From positions 344,501-408,500 of the forward strand of contig NZ_CP086108.1 of NCBI RefSeq assembly GCF_016765655.2: DNA of 64,000 bases, written 5' to 3'. Numbering within the stretch: the first letter of the stretch is position 1; each line of letters starts with the position of its first letter. Origin of the DNA: Skermanella mucosa. GTDB lineage: Bacteria > Pseudomonadota > Alphaproteobacteria > Azospirillales > Azospirillaceae. A program made the position numbers and the translations under genes. Shown one piece after another: positions 1-10,449 of this stretch. The notes under the pieces were generated by a model. That model searched no databases. It was not told where the DNA came from and saw only the letters and a program-made list of their open reading frames with translations.

Positions 1-3000
1 AGGCGCGGTTCGCCCTGGCCGTCGCGGCCGATCACGACCACCGCCTCGGCGATGCCGGGCAGGGTGCGCAGGACGCTCTCGATCTCGCCCAGCTCGATGC
101 GGAACCCGCGGATCTTGGCCTGGGTGTCGAGCCGGCCGAGGATGTCGAAATCGCCGTCCGGCCGCCGCACCGCCCGGTCGCCGGTCAGGTAGCAGCGGGC
201 GCCGGGCAATCCGGGGAAGCGGTTGGGCGCGAAGCGGTCGGCCGTCAGGTCGGGGCGTTCCCAATAGCCCTCGGCGAGGCCGTCGCCGCCGATCGCCAGC
301 TCACCCGGCGCATCGACCGGGGCGGGGCGGCCGAAGGCGTCGACCACGCCGATCCAGGTGTTGCGCACCGGCGCGCCGACCACGCCGGCCTGAGCCGCGT
401 CGTCGATCCGGCGGGCGGCCGACCAGATCGTCGTCTCGGTCGGGCCATAGACGTTCCACAGCGCGACGCCGCGGTCCAGCAGGGCCGCCGCCAGGTCGGC
501 GGGAACCGCCTCCCCCCCGACCCAGCCGGCGAAGCCCTGCGGCGGGCGCCAGTCGGCGGCGAGCAGCAGGCGCCAGGTGGCGGGTGTGGCCTGGAGCACG
601 GTGGCGCCCCGGGACGCGATCAGCTCCGCGAGCGCTGCGCCGTCCACGGCGGTGGCGCCGCCGCACAGCACCAGCGTGGCGCCGGCGGCCAGCGGCAGGA
701 ACAGTTCCAGCGCCGCGATGTCGAACGACAGGGTGGTGACCGCCGCCAGCCGGTCGTCGCGGCCGAAGCCGGGCCGGTCCGCGAAGCTGTCCACCACGTT
801 GGCGAGCGCGCGGCGGCCGACCGCGACGCCCTTGGGCCGCCCGGTCGAGCCGGAGGTGAAGATGACATAGGCCAGCCGGTCGCCCTCGCGCGGGTCGGGG
901 GGGACGGGCGCGTCGGGGCCGGCCAGCAGGTCCTCCACCGTCAGCACGGGGGCGGCGGTGGGCGGGGCGTCGGCGCGCAGGGCGCGGGAGGCGACGACGG
1001 CGGCGGGGCGGCCGTCCTCCACCATCATCGCCAGCCGTTCCGCCGGGAACGCGGGGTCGAGCGGGATATAGGCGGCCCCCGCCAGATGCACGCCCAGGAG
1101 GGCCGGCAGCAGGTCGGCGCCCCGGTCCAGGAAGATGCCGACGCGGTCGTCCGGGCGGATGCCCGCCGCGGCGAGGCCGGACGCCACGCGCCGGGCACGC
1201 TCGGCCAGCTCGCCATAGGTCAGGGTCGCGTCCTCGGCGATCACGGCGAAGCGGCCGGGTTCGGCCTCGGCATGGTCCAGGATGCGGCGGTGGACGGGGA
1301 GCCCGACCGGGCCGGCGGTGCCGGTGGCGGCGGGGCTCGGTGCTGCCGGCAGCAGGTCGGCGATCCGCTCCCGCGCGGGGTCGCCAAGGGCTTCGAGCAG
1401 GGCCGCCAGCTCGGCCAGGAGCGCGCCGGCGGCGCCCTCGTCCAGCCGGGCGCGGTCCCACATCAGTTCCAGCCTCAGGCCGTCGCCGGGGAGGGTCCCG
1501 GGAAGGACGTAGAGGCTGAGCGGGAAATTGTTCTGTTCCCGCGCCGTGACCGCGCCGACCGCGAGGCCGGCGGAGGCGCGGACCTCGGACGCGACGGGGT
1601 AGTTCTCATAGACCAGGATCGCCTCGAACAGCGGCTGCTGGCGGGGGCGCCCGCTCCAAGACTGGATATCCACCAGCCGGCTGTCCTGGTGGGCCGCCAG
1701 ATCGCCGAAGCCGGCCTGGAACGCCGGCAGCCAGTCGGCGAGATTCGCCGCCGGGTCGAGCACGGCCCGCACCGGCAGCGTGTTGATGAACATGCCGACC
1801 ATGCCGTCGGAACCGTCGAGGTCCTGCGGCCGGCCCGACACCGTGACGCCGTAGAGCACGTCGAGCGTGCCGCCGTAGCGGCCGAGCAGCACCGCCCAGG
1901 CGGCGTTGACCAGCGTGCTCTGGGTGACGCCGTGGCGCCGGGCTGATTCGGCGAGGCGGGCGGCCGGGGCCGGGGGCAGGTCGAGGCTGCGCATCGCCAT
2001 GCCGGTCCCGTCGCCGCGCTGGCGGCCGGCGGCGGGGAACGTCGCCTCCGGCGCGTCGGCCAGCCGATCGCGCCAGAAATCCGCGGCCTTGGCCGGATCT
2101 GCCTTCGCGAGGCGGGCGACATGGTCGCGGAAACCGTGGTCGCCCGGCAGGTCCGGGGCCTCGCCCCGCGCGATGGCGGCCAGCGACCGCATCACGCCCC
2201 GGAACACGATCGGCATGGACCAGCCGTCCAGCAGCAGGTGATGGTGGCTCCACACCACCTGCCAAGCGATCTCCCCGATCCGCGCCAGGGTGACGCGCAT
2301 CAGCGGCGGCGTCGCGGGATCGAAGCCCCGCGCCCGGTCGTCGGCCAGGAAACGGTCGAGGGCGACGGCCTGCCCGGCCTCGTCCAGGCCGCGCCAGTCC
2401 AGCACCGCGACCGGCAGTTCGGCGCGAAGGGGAATCCGCTGGAGCGGCCGGGGCAGCCCCGCCCAGGCGAAGCCGGCGCGCAGGTTGGGATGGGCATCGA
2501 GCACCGCCTGCCACGCCCGGGTCAGCCCCTCGGCGCCGAGCGGGGTGTCCAGCCGGGCGGTGACCTGCTGGACATAGACGCCGGAGGCGGAGTCCTGCTC
2601 CACCGTGTGGAAGAGCATGCCTTCCTGGGCGGGGGTCAGCGGATAGATGTCGTCGAGGTCGCCGTCGCCCAGGACCAGGGGAAGCGTCTGGGCGTCGAGC
2701 CCCGCCAGCGGGAAGTCGGACGGCGTCCAGGCGGCCCGCGCCGCGGCACCGTCCAGGCGGACGAGCCGTTCCAGCGCCTGCGCGAAGCGGTCGGCCCAGG
2801 CTTCGACCCGGGCGGCGGCGTGCAGCGCGGGGACATGGATCCAGCGCAGGGTGAGCCGGCCGCCGACCACGGCGGCGACCAGTTCCAGCGCGTGGCGCCG
2901 GGGCGCGTCCGGGTCGATGGTGTCGCCGACCGCCTCCGGCGCCAGCGCGATCGGGGCGGAGCGGCCGAGCACCCCGTTCACCTGGCCCAGGAAGTTGTAC

Positions 3001-6000
3001 GCGAAGGCCGGCTGCGGGGCGGAGGCCAGCCGGTCCGCGACCTCCCCGTCGCCGTACCAGCGCAGCAGCCCGTAGCCGACGCCGTCGTCGGGGATCGCGC
3101 GCAGCCGTTCCTTGACCCGGGCCAGCGTCGCGGCCGGACCCTTGCCGCCGTCATCGCCGCCGCCGGCGGGCAGGCGGAACGGGTGCAGCGCGGTGAACCA
3201 GCCGACCGTGGACGCCAGATCGACGCCGGGGACCAGGTCCGTGCGGCCATGGGATTCCAGCGCGATCCGCAGGTCGCCGGAGCCCAGGTCGGGAGCGACG
3301 GCCTCGGCCAGGGCGGCCAGCAGGATCTCGTCCAGCTTGGCGCGCAGCTTCTGCGCCGCGGAGCGGAGGAGGGTGACTTCCCCGGCGCCGATCTCCCGCT
3401 CGACCGTGCGGGCATCGCCCTCGACCGCGGGGCCGGCGCCGTCGGACGGCAGGTCGCCGGCCTCGCCCAGCGCCTCGTCCAGCCAGTAACCGGCCTGCCC
3501 CGCGATGCGGGGGCCGGCGGCGGCGGCTTCCAGCCCGCGCGCCCAGCGGCCGAACGCCGGCCGCAGGGGCGGCGGCTCGGAAAGGGAGCCGATCAGCGCC
3601 CAGCCGAGATCGATCAGGATCAGGCGCCAGGAGACGCCGTCCACCGCCAGATGGTGGGCGACGATCATCAGGCGCGGCAGTTCCGGTGCCGGAAGGGTAT
3701 AGAGAACGGCGCGGACCAGCGGCCCGGCGGCGAGGTCCAGGGTGCGCTGCACGCCGGCGGCATGGGCGACCAGGGCGGCGCCGTCGGCCACCGCGACCGC
3801 CTCGAACGGCACCGGGGCGGCCTGCTCCGCGTAGGTCTGCTCCCAGCCGGCATCGGCGCGGCGGAAGCGGAGGCGGAAGGCGTCGTGCCGCTCCAGCGCA
3901 GAGCGGACCGCCGCAGCCACCGCGTCGGGCGCCGCCGGCCGCTTCAGGGTGACCAGGACGGCGTGGTTCCAGTGCGACGGGTTGGGCGGCGGGTCGGCGA
4001 AGAACCAGCGCTGCGCCGGGGTCAGCGGGACGGGGCCGGCCAGCGGCTCGGCCGTCGGTTCCGCGGCCGCGGGGGCCGGCAGCGCGGCGGCGCGCGCCAT
4101 GTCGGCCAGCTTGGGGTGGCGGAAGACCTGTTGCAGGGTCAGGATCAGGCCGCGCGCCTTGGCGCGGGCGACGATCTGGAGGCTGAGGATGCTGTCGCCG
4201 CCGAGCGCGAAGAAATCGTCCTCGGCCCCGACCCGCTCGACCGCCAGGACGGATTGCCAGACCTCCGCCAGGGTGGTCTCGGCGCCGGGGGCGGGTGCCC
4301 GGAAGGGGCGGCCGGAGTCGGGTTCCTGCGGGGCCTCGGCGGGGTCGGGCAGGGCGGAACGGTCGATCTTGCCGCTCGCCAGCAGCGGCCAGGACCGGAC
4401 GGCATGGTACAGCGCCGGCACCATGTAGTCCGGCAGGCTGGCGCGGGCGTGGTCGGCCAGCGGCTGTTCCCAGCCGGCGCCGGACTCCTCCAACGATATT
4501 TCCACATAGGCGACCAGCCGGGGCGAGCCGCCCGGGCCGGGACGGACGGAGACGGCGGCGCGGCGCACCAGCGGGTGCCGCTCCAGCACGCGCTCGACCT
4601 CGTCCGGCTCGATCCGGTATCCCCGCAGCTTGGTCTGGCGATCGACGCGGCCGAGATAGTCGAGCCCGCCGCCGGGGGTCCGGCGGACCCGGTCGCCGGT
4701 GCGGTAGAGCCGCGCGCCGGGCGTGCCGGAAAACGGATCGGGGACGAAACGTTCGGCCGTCAGGTCCGGCGCCCCCCAGTAGCCGCGCGCCAGCCCGGCG
4801 CCGCCGACATAGAGCTCGCCCGGGACGCCGTCGGGGACGGGCATCAGGTCGCCGTCCAGGACATGGAGCGCGGTGCCGTCGCGGGAATCGCCCAGGGTCG
4901 CGGTGTCGCCGGCCTCGAACCCCTCGACCCGGCGGATCGAGCATTCGACCGTCGTCTCCGTCGGGCCGTAGAGGTTGATCACCTCCACCGGCAGCAGCGC
5001 CTGGAGCCGTCCGACCAGCGCCATGGGCAGCGCCTCGCCGCCGACCGCCACGCGCCGCAGGGTGCGGCAGTCCGCCAGGGCGGGCTCGCGCAGCAGCAGG
5101 TCGAGCTGGGTCGGCACCAGATGGAGCAGCGTGACGCCGCCGGCCGCGATCTCCGCCGCCAGATAGGCCGGGTCGCGGTGGCCGTCGGCGCGGGCGAGCC
5201 GCAGGGTGGCGCCCGACATCAGGGCGGCCCACAGCTCGTCCACCGAGGCGTCGAACACCACCGGCGTCTTCTGGAGCATGACGTCGTCGGGCCGGACCGG
5301 ATAGTCCCGCAGGAACCACGCCATATGGTCGGCCAGCGCCTGGGACGGCACGGCGACGCCCTTGGGCTTGCCGGTGGAGCCGGAGGTGAAGATCAGGTAG
5401 GCCAGCGCGTCGGGGTGGTCCGTCCCCTCCGGCGGGGTCGCGGGAAGGCAGGCTATCTCCAGCGCCTCCGCGGCGAGGTCGAGGACGCGGGTGCCGTCCG
5501 GCACGGCCACGCCGCCGGTGCCGCCCGCGGTTATCAACACGGCCGGCCGGCAGGTCTCCAGCGAGGAGGCGAGGCGGGTCGGCGGCTGCGCCGGGTCGAG
5601 CGTGACATAGGCGCCGCCGGCCAGCAGGGTTCCCAGCATGGCGGAGACGAAGGCGAAGGAGCGTTCCAGCAGCAGCGCCACCGGCCGGTCGGGGCCTACT
5701 CCCAGCGCGCGCAGCCGATGGGCCAGCCGGGCGGAGCTGTCCGCCAGCTCGCCATAGGTCCAGCGGTCGCCGCCGGCCACCACGGCGGTGCGGTCCGGCG
5801 ACAGGCTCGCCTGTTCCAGCACCACGCGGTGGACGGGGACGGCGGGGGCCTCGGACGGGAAGTCGGGCGCGGGGGGGAGGGCTTCGACCAGCACCGCGTC
5901 GGCGAAAGGCCGGTCGGGCGCCTCGGCGAAAGCGCGCAGCGCGCCTTCCAGCAGGTCGGCGGCGGTCTCCGCGAAGCTGTCGGGGAACTGGGCGGCGTCG

Positions 6001-9000
6001 AAGCCGATGCCGACGCGCAGCGGCCCGCCGCCGGCATCGTCGCTGAAGCTGACGCTGAACGGGATGTCGATGTCGTCGAACGACCTGGTGTCCAGCAGCT
6101 CGATGTCGCGCAGCCCGGCGAGGCCCTGGTAGACGTGGAAATTGACGAAGTTGAACGAGGTCTCGAACAGCGTCCTGCCGCCGGCGATCCGGCGCAGCTC
6201 GGCCATGGGAAGGCGGCGGTTGGGGAGCATGGCGGCCTCCCCCGCATGGACGGCGCGGGCGAGGTCCAGCCAACTCCAGCGCCGCTCGATCCGGAAGCGG
6301 AACGGCAGCGTGTTGAGGAACAGGCCGAGGACGCGCGTGCTGTCCTGGTCGTCGGGCCTGCCGTTGGACACCAGCCCGGTGACCACGTCGGACGATCCGG
6401 CGAGCAGCGCCAGCACGCGCAGGTGTGCCGCGAGCAGCAGCGCCTTCAGCGGCAGCCGGCTGGCCCGGGCGACCTCGCGCAGCCGGTCCTTCAGCTCCGG
6501 CGGGAACGCGCGGTCGATCCGGCCGGACGGGCGCGGGGCGTCGGCCGGGCGCCTGACGCGCGGCAGGGAGGTTACCGGCAGGCCGGCCAACGCCCCTTCC
6601 CAATAGCCCCGGATCGCGGGGTCTTCCAGGGCTTGGGTCTCCAGCGCGACGAAGTCCCGGAAGCTCGCCGCCGGCGCCGCCGGCAGCGAGCCTACGCCGC
6701 GGCCCAGGCGGTGCAGGTAGCGCTGCACCCATTCCGCCAGGAAGGTCGCGACGCTCCAGCCGTCGAGCACGGCGTGGTGGAAGCCCAGGCTGAGATGGAC
6801 CACGTCGTCGGCGAGGCGGTGGACCGCGATCCTGCCGCACGGGGCCTTGCGCCAGTCGTAGCCGAGCCGGCGTTCCTCGGCGACATGGGCCGCCAGTTGG
6901 ATTTCCTGCTCCGCCGGGGGCAGGCCGCGCAGGTCCGATACCGTGAGGGGCGACGGCACCTCCCGGTGGACCAGCTGGAGCGGGCGGGAGAAGCTTTCCA
7001 GGTCGAAGCCGGTGCGCAGCGCCGGGTGGACCGCGATGGTCTCCGCCAGCGCCTGTTCCAGCGCCGGGATGTCCACCGGCAGGCGCAGGCGGAACAGGAA
7101 CAGGTCCTGGTACAGGGACTGGGCGGCGTCGAAATCGCCGTGGAACAGCATGCCGGCCTGGAGCCGGGTCAGCGGATAGGCGTCCTCCGCCCAGGCGGGC
7201 ATCAGGGCGCGGTCGGATTCGGGGACCAGGGAGAAGGGGCCGGCGGGCACCAAGGCGGGCGCTGCGGTGGCGGGTCCGGCGCTGTCCAGTGCTGCGGCGA
7301 GGCGGCGGACGGTCGGGTTGCCGAAAAGCTGCGGCAGGCTGGCCGCGACCCCCTTGTCGCGGGCCAGCGCCACCAGCCGGATGCTGCGGATGCTGTCGCC
7401 GCCCAGCGCGAAGTAATCGTCGTCGATGCCGACCCGCTCGATGCCCAGCGCCGCGGCCCAGGCCTCGCACAGGATGCGCTGGGTCTCCGTCTCCGGCGCG
7501 GCGTAGGCGCCGGCCACGCCGGTGCGGGCGGCGTCGGGGTCGGGCAGGGCGGCGCGGTCGATCTTGCCGTTGACGGTCAGCGGGAAGGCATCCAGCGGGA
7601 CGAACACTTCCGGCACCATGTGGTCGGGCAGCCGGCCGCGCAGGAAGTCGCGCAGCGCGTCGGCGCCGGGCCGGGCCTCGCCGGGACGCATCGCCAGATA
7701 GGCCACGAGGCGCCGGCCGGCGGGTCCCTGCGGCGCCAGGACCAGCGCCTGGGCCACCTGCGGGTGCCGGGACAGGGCGGATTCGATCTCGCCCGTCTCG
7801 ATCCGGAACCCGCGCACCTTCACCTGGTGGTCGCGCCGGCCGCAATATTCGATGTCGCCGTCGGGCAGCCGGCGGGCGAGGTCGCCGGAGCGGTAGAGCC
7901 GGGAGGCGGCGCGCTCGACGAAGCGCTCGGCGGTCAGCTCCGGCCGGCCGAGATAGCCGCGGGCGACGCCGGCGCCCAGGACGCAGATCTCCCCGATGGC
8001 GCCGGGGGGCACGGGATGGCCGTGCTGGTCCAGGATCTCGATGCCCAGGTCGGGGATCGGCCGGCCGATCACGCTGCGGCTGCCGGCCTCGATGTCGGCG
8101 CTGCGGATCGGGCGGTAGGTGACATGCACCGTCGTCTCGGTGATGCCGTACATGTTGACCAGCTCGGGCATCCTGTCGCCGCGCCGGGCCACCCAGGGGG
8201 CGAGCATCGCGGGCTCCAGCGCCTCGCCGCCGAACACCACGGTGCGCAGCGCCAGGTCGGGCCTGGCTGGCCGCGCCGCGTCGGCCGCCATGAGCTGGGC
8301 GAAGGCCGACGGCGTCTGGTTCAGCACCGTGACCCGCTCCCGCTCCAGCAGGGCCAGGAAGGCGTCGGGATCGCGGGAGACCAGCCAGGGCACGATGACC
8401 AGGGTGCCGCCGTGGAGCAGCGCGCCCCACGTTTCCCAAACGGAAAAGTCGAAGGCGAAGCTGTGGAACATGCACCACACGTCCCGCTCGCCGAAGCCGA
8501 ACCAGGGCTGCGTCGCAGCGAACAGGCGGAGCACGTTGCGGTGGGTCACCACCACGCCCTTCGGCGTCCCGGTCGAGCCGGAGGTATAGATGACGTAGGC
8601 CGCGTCGTCCGGGCCGGCGGCGCGGCTATCGGCGGGGTCGGGAACCTCTGACGGCCGGTCGATCAGGACCGGCGCCGGGGCCTGCGGCAGCCGGCCGGCC
8701 AGTTCGGCGCTGGTCACGACGATGGCGGCGCCGCTGTCGGCGACCAGGAACGCCAGCCGCTCCGCCGGATAGGCCGGGTCGAGCGGCAGGTAGGCGCCGC
8801 CGGCCTCGACCACCGCCAGCATGGCGACGATCAGGTCGGCGGACTTCTCCAGGCAGATGCCCACGGGCCGGTCGGGTCCGGTCCCGGCGGCGCGCAGCCG
8901 GCGGGCCAGCGGTGCGGCGCGGGCGGCCAGCTCGGCATAGGTCAGGCGCGCTTCCCCGTCCACCACGGCGGTGCGGTCTGGGAAACGCGCCGCGGCGGCG

Positions 9001-10445
9001 GCGAAAGCGTCGGCCAGGGAGGGGGCGGGCAGGGCGACGTCGCGGATTTCGCCGGCTTCGGGCGGGGTGGCCAGCAGGCCGATCGAGGCGACCGGGCGGG
9101 CCGGGTCGGCGGCCATGGCGTCCAGCACATGGGCCAGGTGGCGGAACACGCCCTCGGCGGCCTCGGCCGGGATGCGGGCGGTATCGACCGCGACCTTGAC
9201 CGTCAGCACCTCCCCCGGGACCACGATCAGGGTCAGGGGGTAATGGGTCTTCTCGATCAGGCTGGCGTCGCGGACGGCGATCTCGGGCACCGCCTCGCCC
9301 AGCCTGTCGCCGAGCGGAAAATTCTCGAACGCGAACAGGCTCTCGAACAGCGGCTCGCCGCGCGGCACCGGCGACCAGCCCTGGATGTCGGTCAGGCCGC
9401 AATGGTCGAAGCGCTGAAGCTGGAGCTGGCGTTCCTGGACCTGCCGCAGCAGGTCGGCGACCGGCGCCGCCGCGTCGATGGCGACCCGCAGGGGCAGGGA
9501 ATTGACGAACAGCCCGACCATGCGCTCTGCCCCGGGCAGATCGGCCGGGCGGCTGCTCAGCGTGATGCCGAAGGTCACGTCGTCGGTGCCGGCGTAGCGG
9601 CTCAGCACGATCGCCCAGGCGGCCTCGACCACGCTCGCCTGGGTGACCCGGCAGCGCCGGGCGAGGTCGGCCAGGGCGGCCGTGGCGGCGGCGTCCAGGC
9701 CGAAGGTCCGCTGCTCGATCCCGCCGGCCCCGCCGCGCTTCCCGGCGATGTCGATGCCCAGGGGCGTCGGCCCTTCCAGCCCGGACAGCCCGTCGCGCCA
9801 GAACGCCTCCGCCGCCGCGCGGTCCTGGCGGCCGAGCCAGGCGACGTAGTCGCCGTAGGCGGCGGGGGCCGGCAAGGCGGCCAGGGTGCCGTCCCGCTCG
9901 GACCGGTAGAGGGCGAACAGCTCGCCCATCAGGATCGGCAGCGACCAGCCGTCCAGCAGAAGGTGGTGGTGGCTCCAGACCATGCGGAACCGGTCCGGAC
10001 CCAGCCGGATCAGCGTGATCCGCATCAGCGGCGGGCGGTTGAAGGCGAAGCCCTTGCGGCGGTCCTGTTCCAGGAAGTCGTCGAGACGCGCCCGCTGGGC
10101 GGCTTCGTCCAGGCCGCTCCAGTCCTCCGGCGTGATGGAGAACGGCACTTGGTCGAACACGACCTGCACCGGCTCCCGCTGGCCCTTGGTCACGAAGGCG
10201 GAGCGCAGGATGGCATGGCGGTCGATCAGCCGGCGCCATGCCCGCTCGAAGGCGCCCGCGTCCAGGTCGCCTTCCAGGGTGACGCAGAGCTGCTCGAAAT
10301 AGACCGCGGAGTCCGGCTCGTACAGGGCGTGGAACAGCAGCCCCTTCTGCAAGGGCGTCAGCGGATAGATGTCCGCGACCGCCGGCTTGGCGGCGGGCTT
10401 GCGGGCGGGTCCGGTCGGGGAGGCGGCGGAGGGGTTCGCGGTCAT
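1..10445 (-). CDS. NRPS, modules 5-7 (C-A-T-C-A-T-E-C-A), 3' end beyond the window
   Basis: This is the third multimodular peptide synthetase of the operon. The 3481 codons present read, with approximate residues: C (starts DIYPLTPLQ at 27; HHHLLLDGWS near 158), A (TSGSTG near 622), T (LGGDSI near 1015), C (HHAVLDGWS near 1222), A (TSGSTGK near 1685), T (near 2080), E (VPLTPAQRWFF near 2140; HHLAVDGVSW near 2265), C (HHHLLLDGWS near 2736) and an A domain (TSGSTGR near 3196) cut by the window edge. Specificity residues read by eye are DFWNVGMVH (Thr-like) in the first A, DADHAGLVE (no confident match) in the second and DILQWGVIW (Gly-like) in the third. The first and third C domains follow E domains and have the DCL-like VYxEQ/VYVQQ opening, so they should accept D-configured donors. 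The ATG at 10445 lies 4 nt after the previous stop. The final T domain and any terminal thioesterase lie outside the window. Confidence 0.95.
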   Translation of the reverse strand, partial: MTANPSAASPTGPARKPAAKPAVADIYPLTPLQKGLLFHALYEPDSAVYFEQLCVTLEGDLDAGAFERAWRRLIDRHAILRSAFVTKGQREPVQVVFDQVPFSITPEDWSGLDEAAQRARLDDFLEQDRRKGFAFNRPPLMRITLIRLGPDRFRMVWSHHHLLLDGWSLPILMGELFALYRSERDGTLAALPAPAAYGDYVAWLGRQDRAAAEAFWRDGLSGLEGPTPLGIDIAGKRGGAGGIEQRTFGLDAAATAALADLARRCRVTQASVVEAAWAIVLSRYAGTDDVTFGITLSSRPADLPGAERMVGLFVNSLPLRVAIDAAAPVADLLRQVQERQLQLQRFDHCGLTDIQGWSPVPRGEPLFESLFAFENFPLGDRLGEAVPEIAVRDASLIEKTHYPLTLIVVPGEVLTVKVAVDTARIPAEAAEGVFRHLAHVLDAMAADPARPVASIGLLATPPEAGEIRDVALPAPSLADAFAAAAARFPDRTAVVDGEARLTYAELAARAAPLARRLRAAGTGPDRPVGICLEKSADLIVAMLAVVEAGGAYLPLDPAYPAERLAFLVADSGAAIVVTSAELAGRLPQAPAPVLIDRPSEVPDPADSRAAGPDDAAYVIYTSGSTGTPKGVVVTHRNVLRLFAATQPWFGFGERDVWCMFHSFAFDFSVWETWGALLHGGTLVIVPWLVSRDPDAFLALLERERVTVLNQTPSAFAQLMAADAARPARPDLALRTVVFGGEALEPAMLAPWVARRGDRMPELVNMYGITETTVHVTYRPIRSADIEAGSRSVIGRPIPDLGIEILDQHGHPVPPGAIGEICVLGAGVARGYLGRPELTAERFVERAASRLYRSGDLARRLPDGDIEYCGRRDHQVKVRGFRIETGEIESALSRHPQVAQALVLAPQGPAGRRLVAYLAMRPGEARPGADALRDFLRGRLPDHMVPEVFVPLDAFPLTVNGKIDRAALPDPDAARTGVAGAYAAPETETQRILCEAWAAALGIERVGIDDDYFALGGDSIRSIRLVALARDKGVAASLPQLFGNPTVRRLAAALDSAGPATAAPALVPAGPFSLVPESDRALMPAWAEDAYPLTRLQAGMLFHGDFDAAQSLYQDLFLFRLRLPVDIPALEQALAETIAVHPALRTGFDLESFSRPLQLVHREVPSPLTVSDLRGLPPAEQEIQLAAHVAEERRLGYDWRKAPCGRIAVHRLADDVVHLSLGFHHAVLDGWSVATFLAEWVQRYLHRLGRGVGSLPAAPAASFRDFVALETQALEDPAIRGYWEGALAGLPVTSLPRVRRPADAPRPSGRIDRAFPPELKDRLREVARASRLPLKALLLAAHLRVLALLAGSSDVVTGLVSNGRPDDQDSTRVLGLFLNTLPFRFRIERRWSWLDLARAVHAGEAAMLPNRRLPMAELRRIAGGRTLFETSFNFVNFHVYQGLAGLRDIELLDTRSFDDIDIPFSVSFSDDAGGGPLRVGIGFDAAQFPDSFAETAADLLEGALRAFAEAPDRPFADAVLVEALPPAPDFPSEAPAVPVHRVVLEQASLSPDRTAVVAGGDRWTYGELADSSARLAHRLRALGVGPDRPVALLLERSFAFVSAMLGTLLAGGAYVTLDPAQPPTRLASSLETCRPAVLITAGGTGGVAVPDGTRVLDLAAEALEIACLPATPPEGTDHPDALAYLIFTSGSTGKPKGVAVPSQALADHMAWFLRDYPVRPDDVMLQKTPVVFDASVDELWAALMSGATLRLARADGHRDPAYLAAEIAAGGVTLLHLVPTQLDLLLREPALADCRTLRRVAVGGEALPMALVGRLQALLPVEVINLYGPTETTVECSIRRVEGFEAGDTATLGDSRDGTALHVLDGDLMPVPDGVPGELYVGGAGLARGYWGAPDLTAERFVPDPFSGTPGARLYRTGDRVRRTPGGGLDYLGRVDRQTKLRGYRIEPDEVERVLERHPLVRRAAVSVRPGPGGSPRLVAYVEISLEESGAGWEQPLADHARASLPDYMVPALYHAVRSWPLLASGKIDRSALPDPAEAPQEPDSGRPFRAPAPGAETTLAEVWQSVLAVERVGAEDDFFALGGDSILSLQIVARAKARGLILTLQQVFRHPKLADMARAAALPAPAAAEPTAEPLAGPVPLTPAQRWFFADPPPNPSHWNHAVLVTLKRPAAPDAVAAAVRSALERHDAFRLRFRRADAGWEQTYAEQAAPVPFEAVAVADGAALVAHAAGVQRTLDLAAGPLVRAVLYTLPAPELPRLMIVAHHLAVDGVSWRLILIDLGWALIGSLSEPPPLRPAFGRWARGLEAAAAGPRIAGQAGYWLDEALGEAGDLPSDGAGPAVEGDARTVEREIGAGEVTLLRSAAQKLRAKLDEILLAALAEAVAPDLGSGDLRIALESHGRTDLVPGVDLASTVGWFTALHPFRLPAGGGDDGGKGPAATLARVKERLRAIPDDGVGYGLLRWYGDGEVADRLASAPQPAFAYNFLGQVNGVLGRSAPIALAPEAVGDTIDPDAPRRHALELVAAVVGGRLTLRWIHVPALHAAARVEAWADRFAQALERLVRLDGAAARAAWTPSDFPLAGLDAQTLPLVLGDGDLDDIYPLTPAQEGMLFHTVEQDSASGVYVQQVTARLDTPLGAEGLTRAWQAVLDAHPNLRAGFAWAGLPRPLQRIPLRAELPVAVLDWRGLDEAGQAVALDRFLADDRARGFDPATPPLMRVTLARIGEIAWQVVWSHHHLLLDGWSMPIVFRGVMRSLAAIARGEAPDLPGDHGFRDHVARLAKADPAKAADFWRDRLADAPEATFPAAGRQRGDGTGMAMRSLDLPPAPAARLAESARRHGVTQSTLVNAAWAVLLGRYGGTLDVLYGVTVSGRPQDLDGSDGMVGMFINTLPVRAVLDPAANLADWLPAFQAGFGDLAAHQDSRLVDIQSWSGRPRQQPLFEAILVYENYPVASEVRASAGLAVGAVTAREQNNFPLSLYVLPGTLPGDGLRLELMWDRARLDEGAAGALLAELAALLEALGDPARERIADLLPAAPSPAATGTAGPVGLPVHRRILDHAEAEPGRFAVIAEDATLTYGELAERARRVASGLAAAGIRPDDRVGIFLDRGADLLPALLGVHLAGAAYIPLDPAFPAERLAMMVEDGRPAAVVASRALRADAPPTAAPVLTVEDLLAGPDAPVPPDPREGDRLAYVIFTSGSTGRPKGVAVGRRALANVVDSFADRPGFGRDDRLAAVTTLSFDIAALELFLPLAAGATLVLCGGATAVDGAALAELIASRGATVLQATPATWRLLLAADWRPPQGFAGWVGGEAVPADLAAALLDRGVALWNVYGPTETTIWSAARRIDDAAQAGVVGAPVRNTWIGVVDAFGRPAPVDAPGELAIGGDGLAEGYWERPDLTADRFAPNRFPGLPGARCYLTGDRAVRRPDGDFDILGRLDTQAKIRGFRIELGEIESVLRTLPGIAEAVVVIGRDGQGEPR

Positions 10446-10449
10446 CCGG

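Noticed and set aside
2121-8651. A 2176-codon open frame on the + strand antisense to the NRPS
   Set aside because: The translation is Gly/Arg/Gln/Asp-rich without domains, and the opposite strand carries perfect NRPS motifs in frame. High GC makes long antisense frames common.
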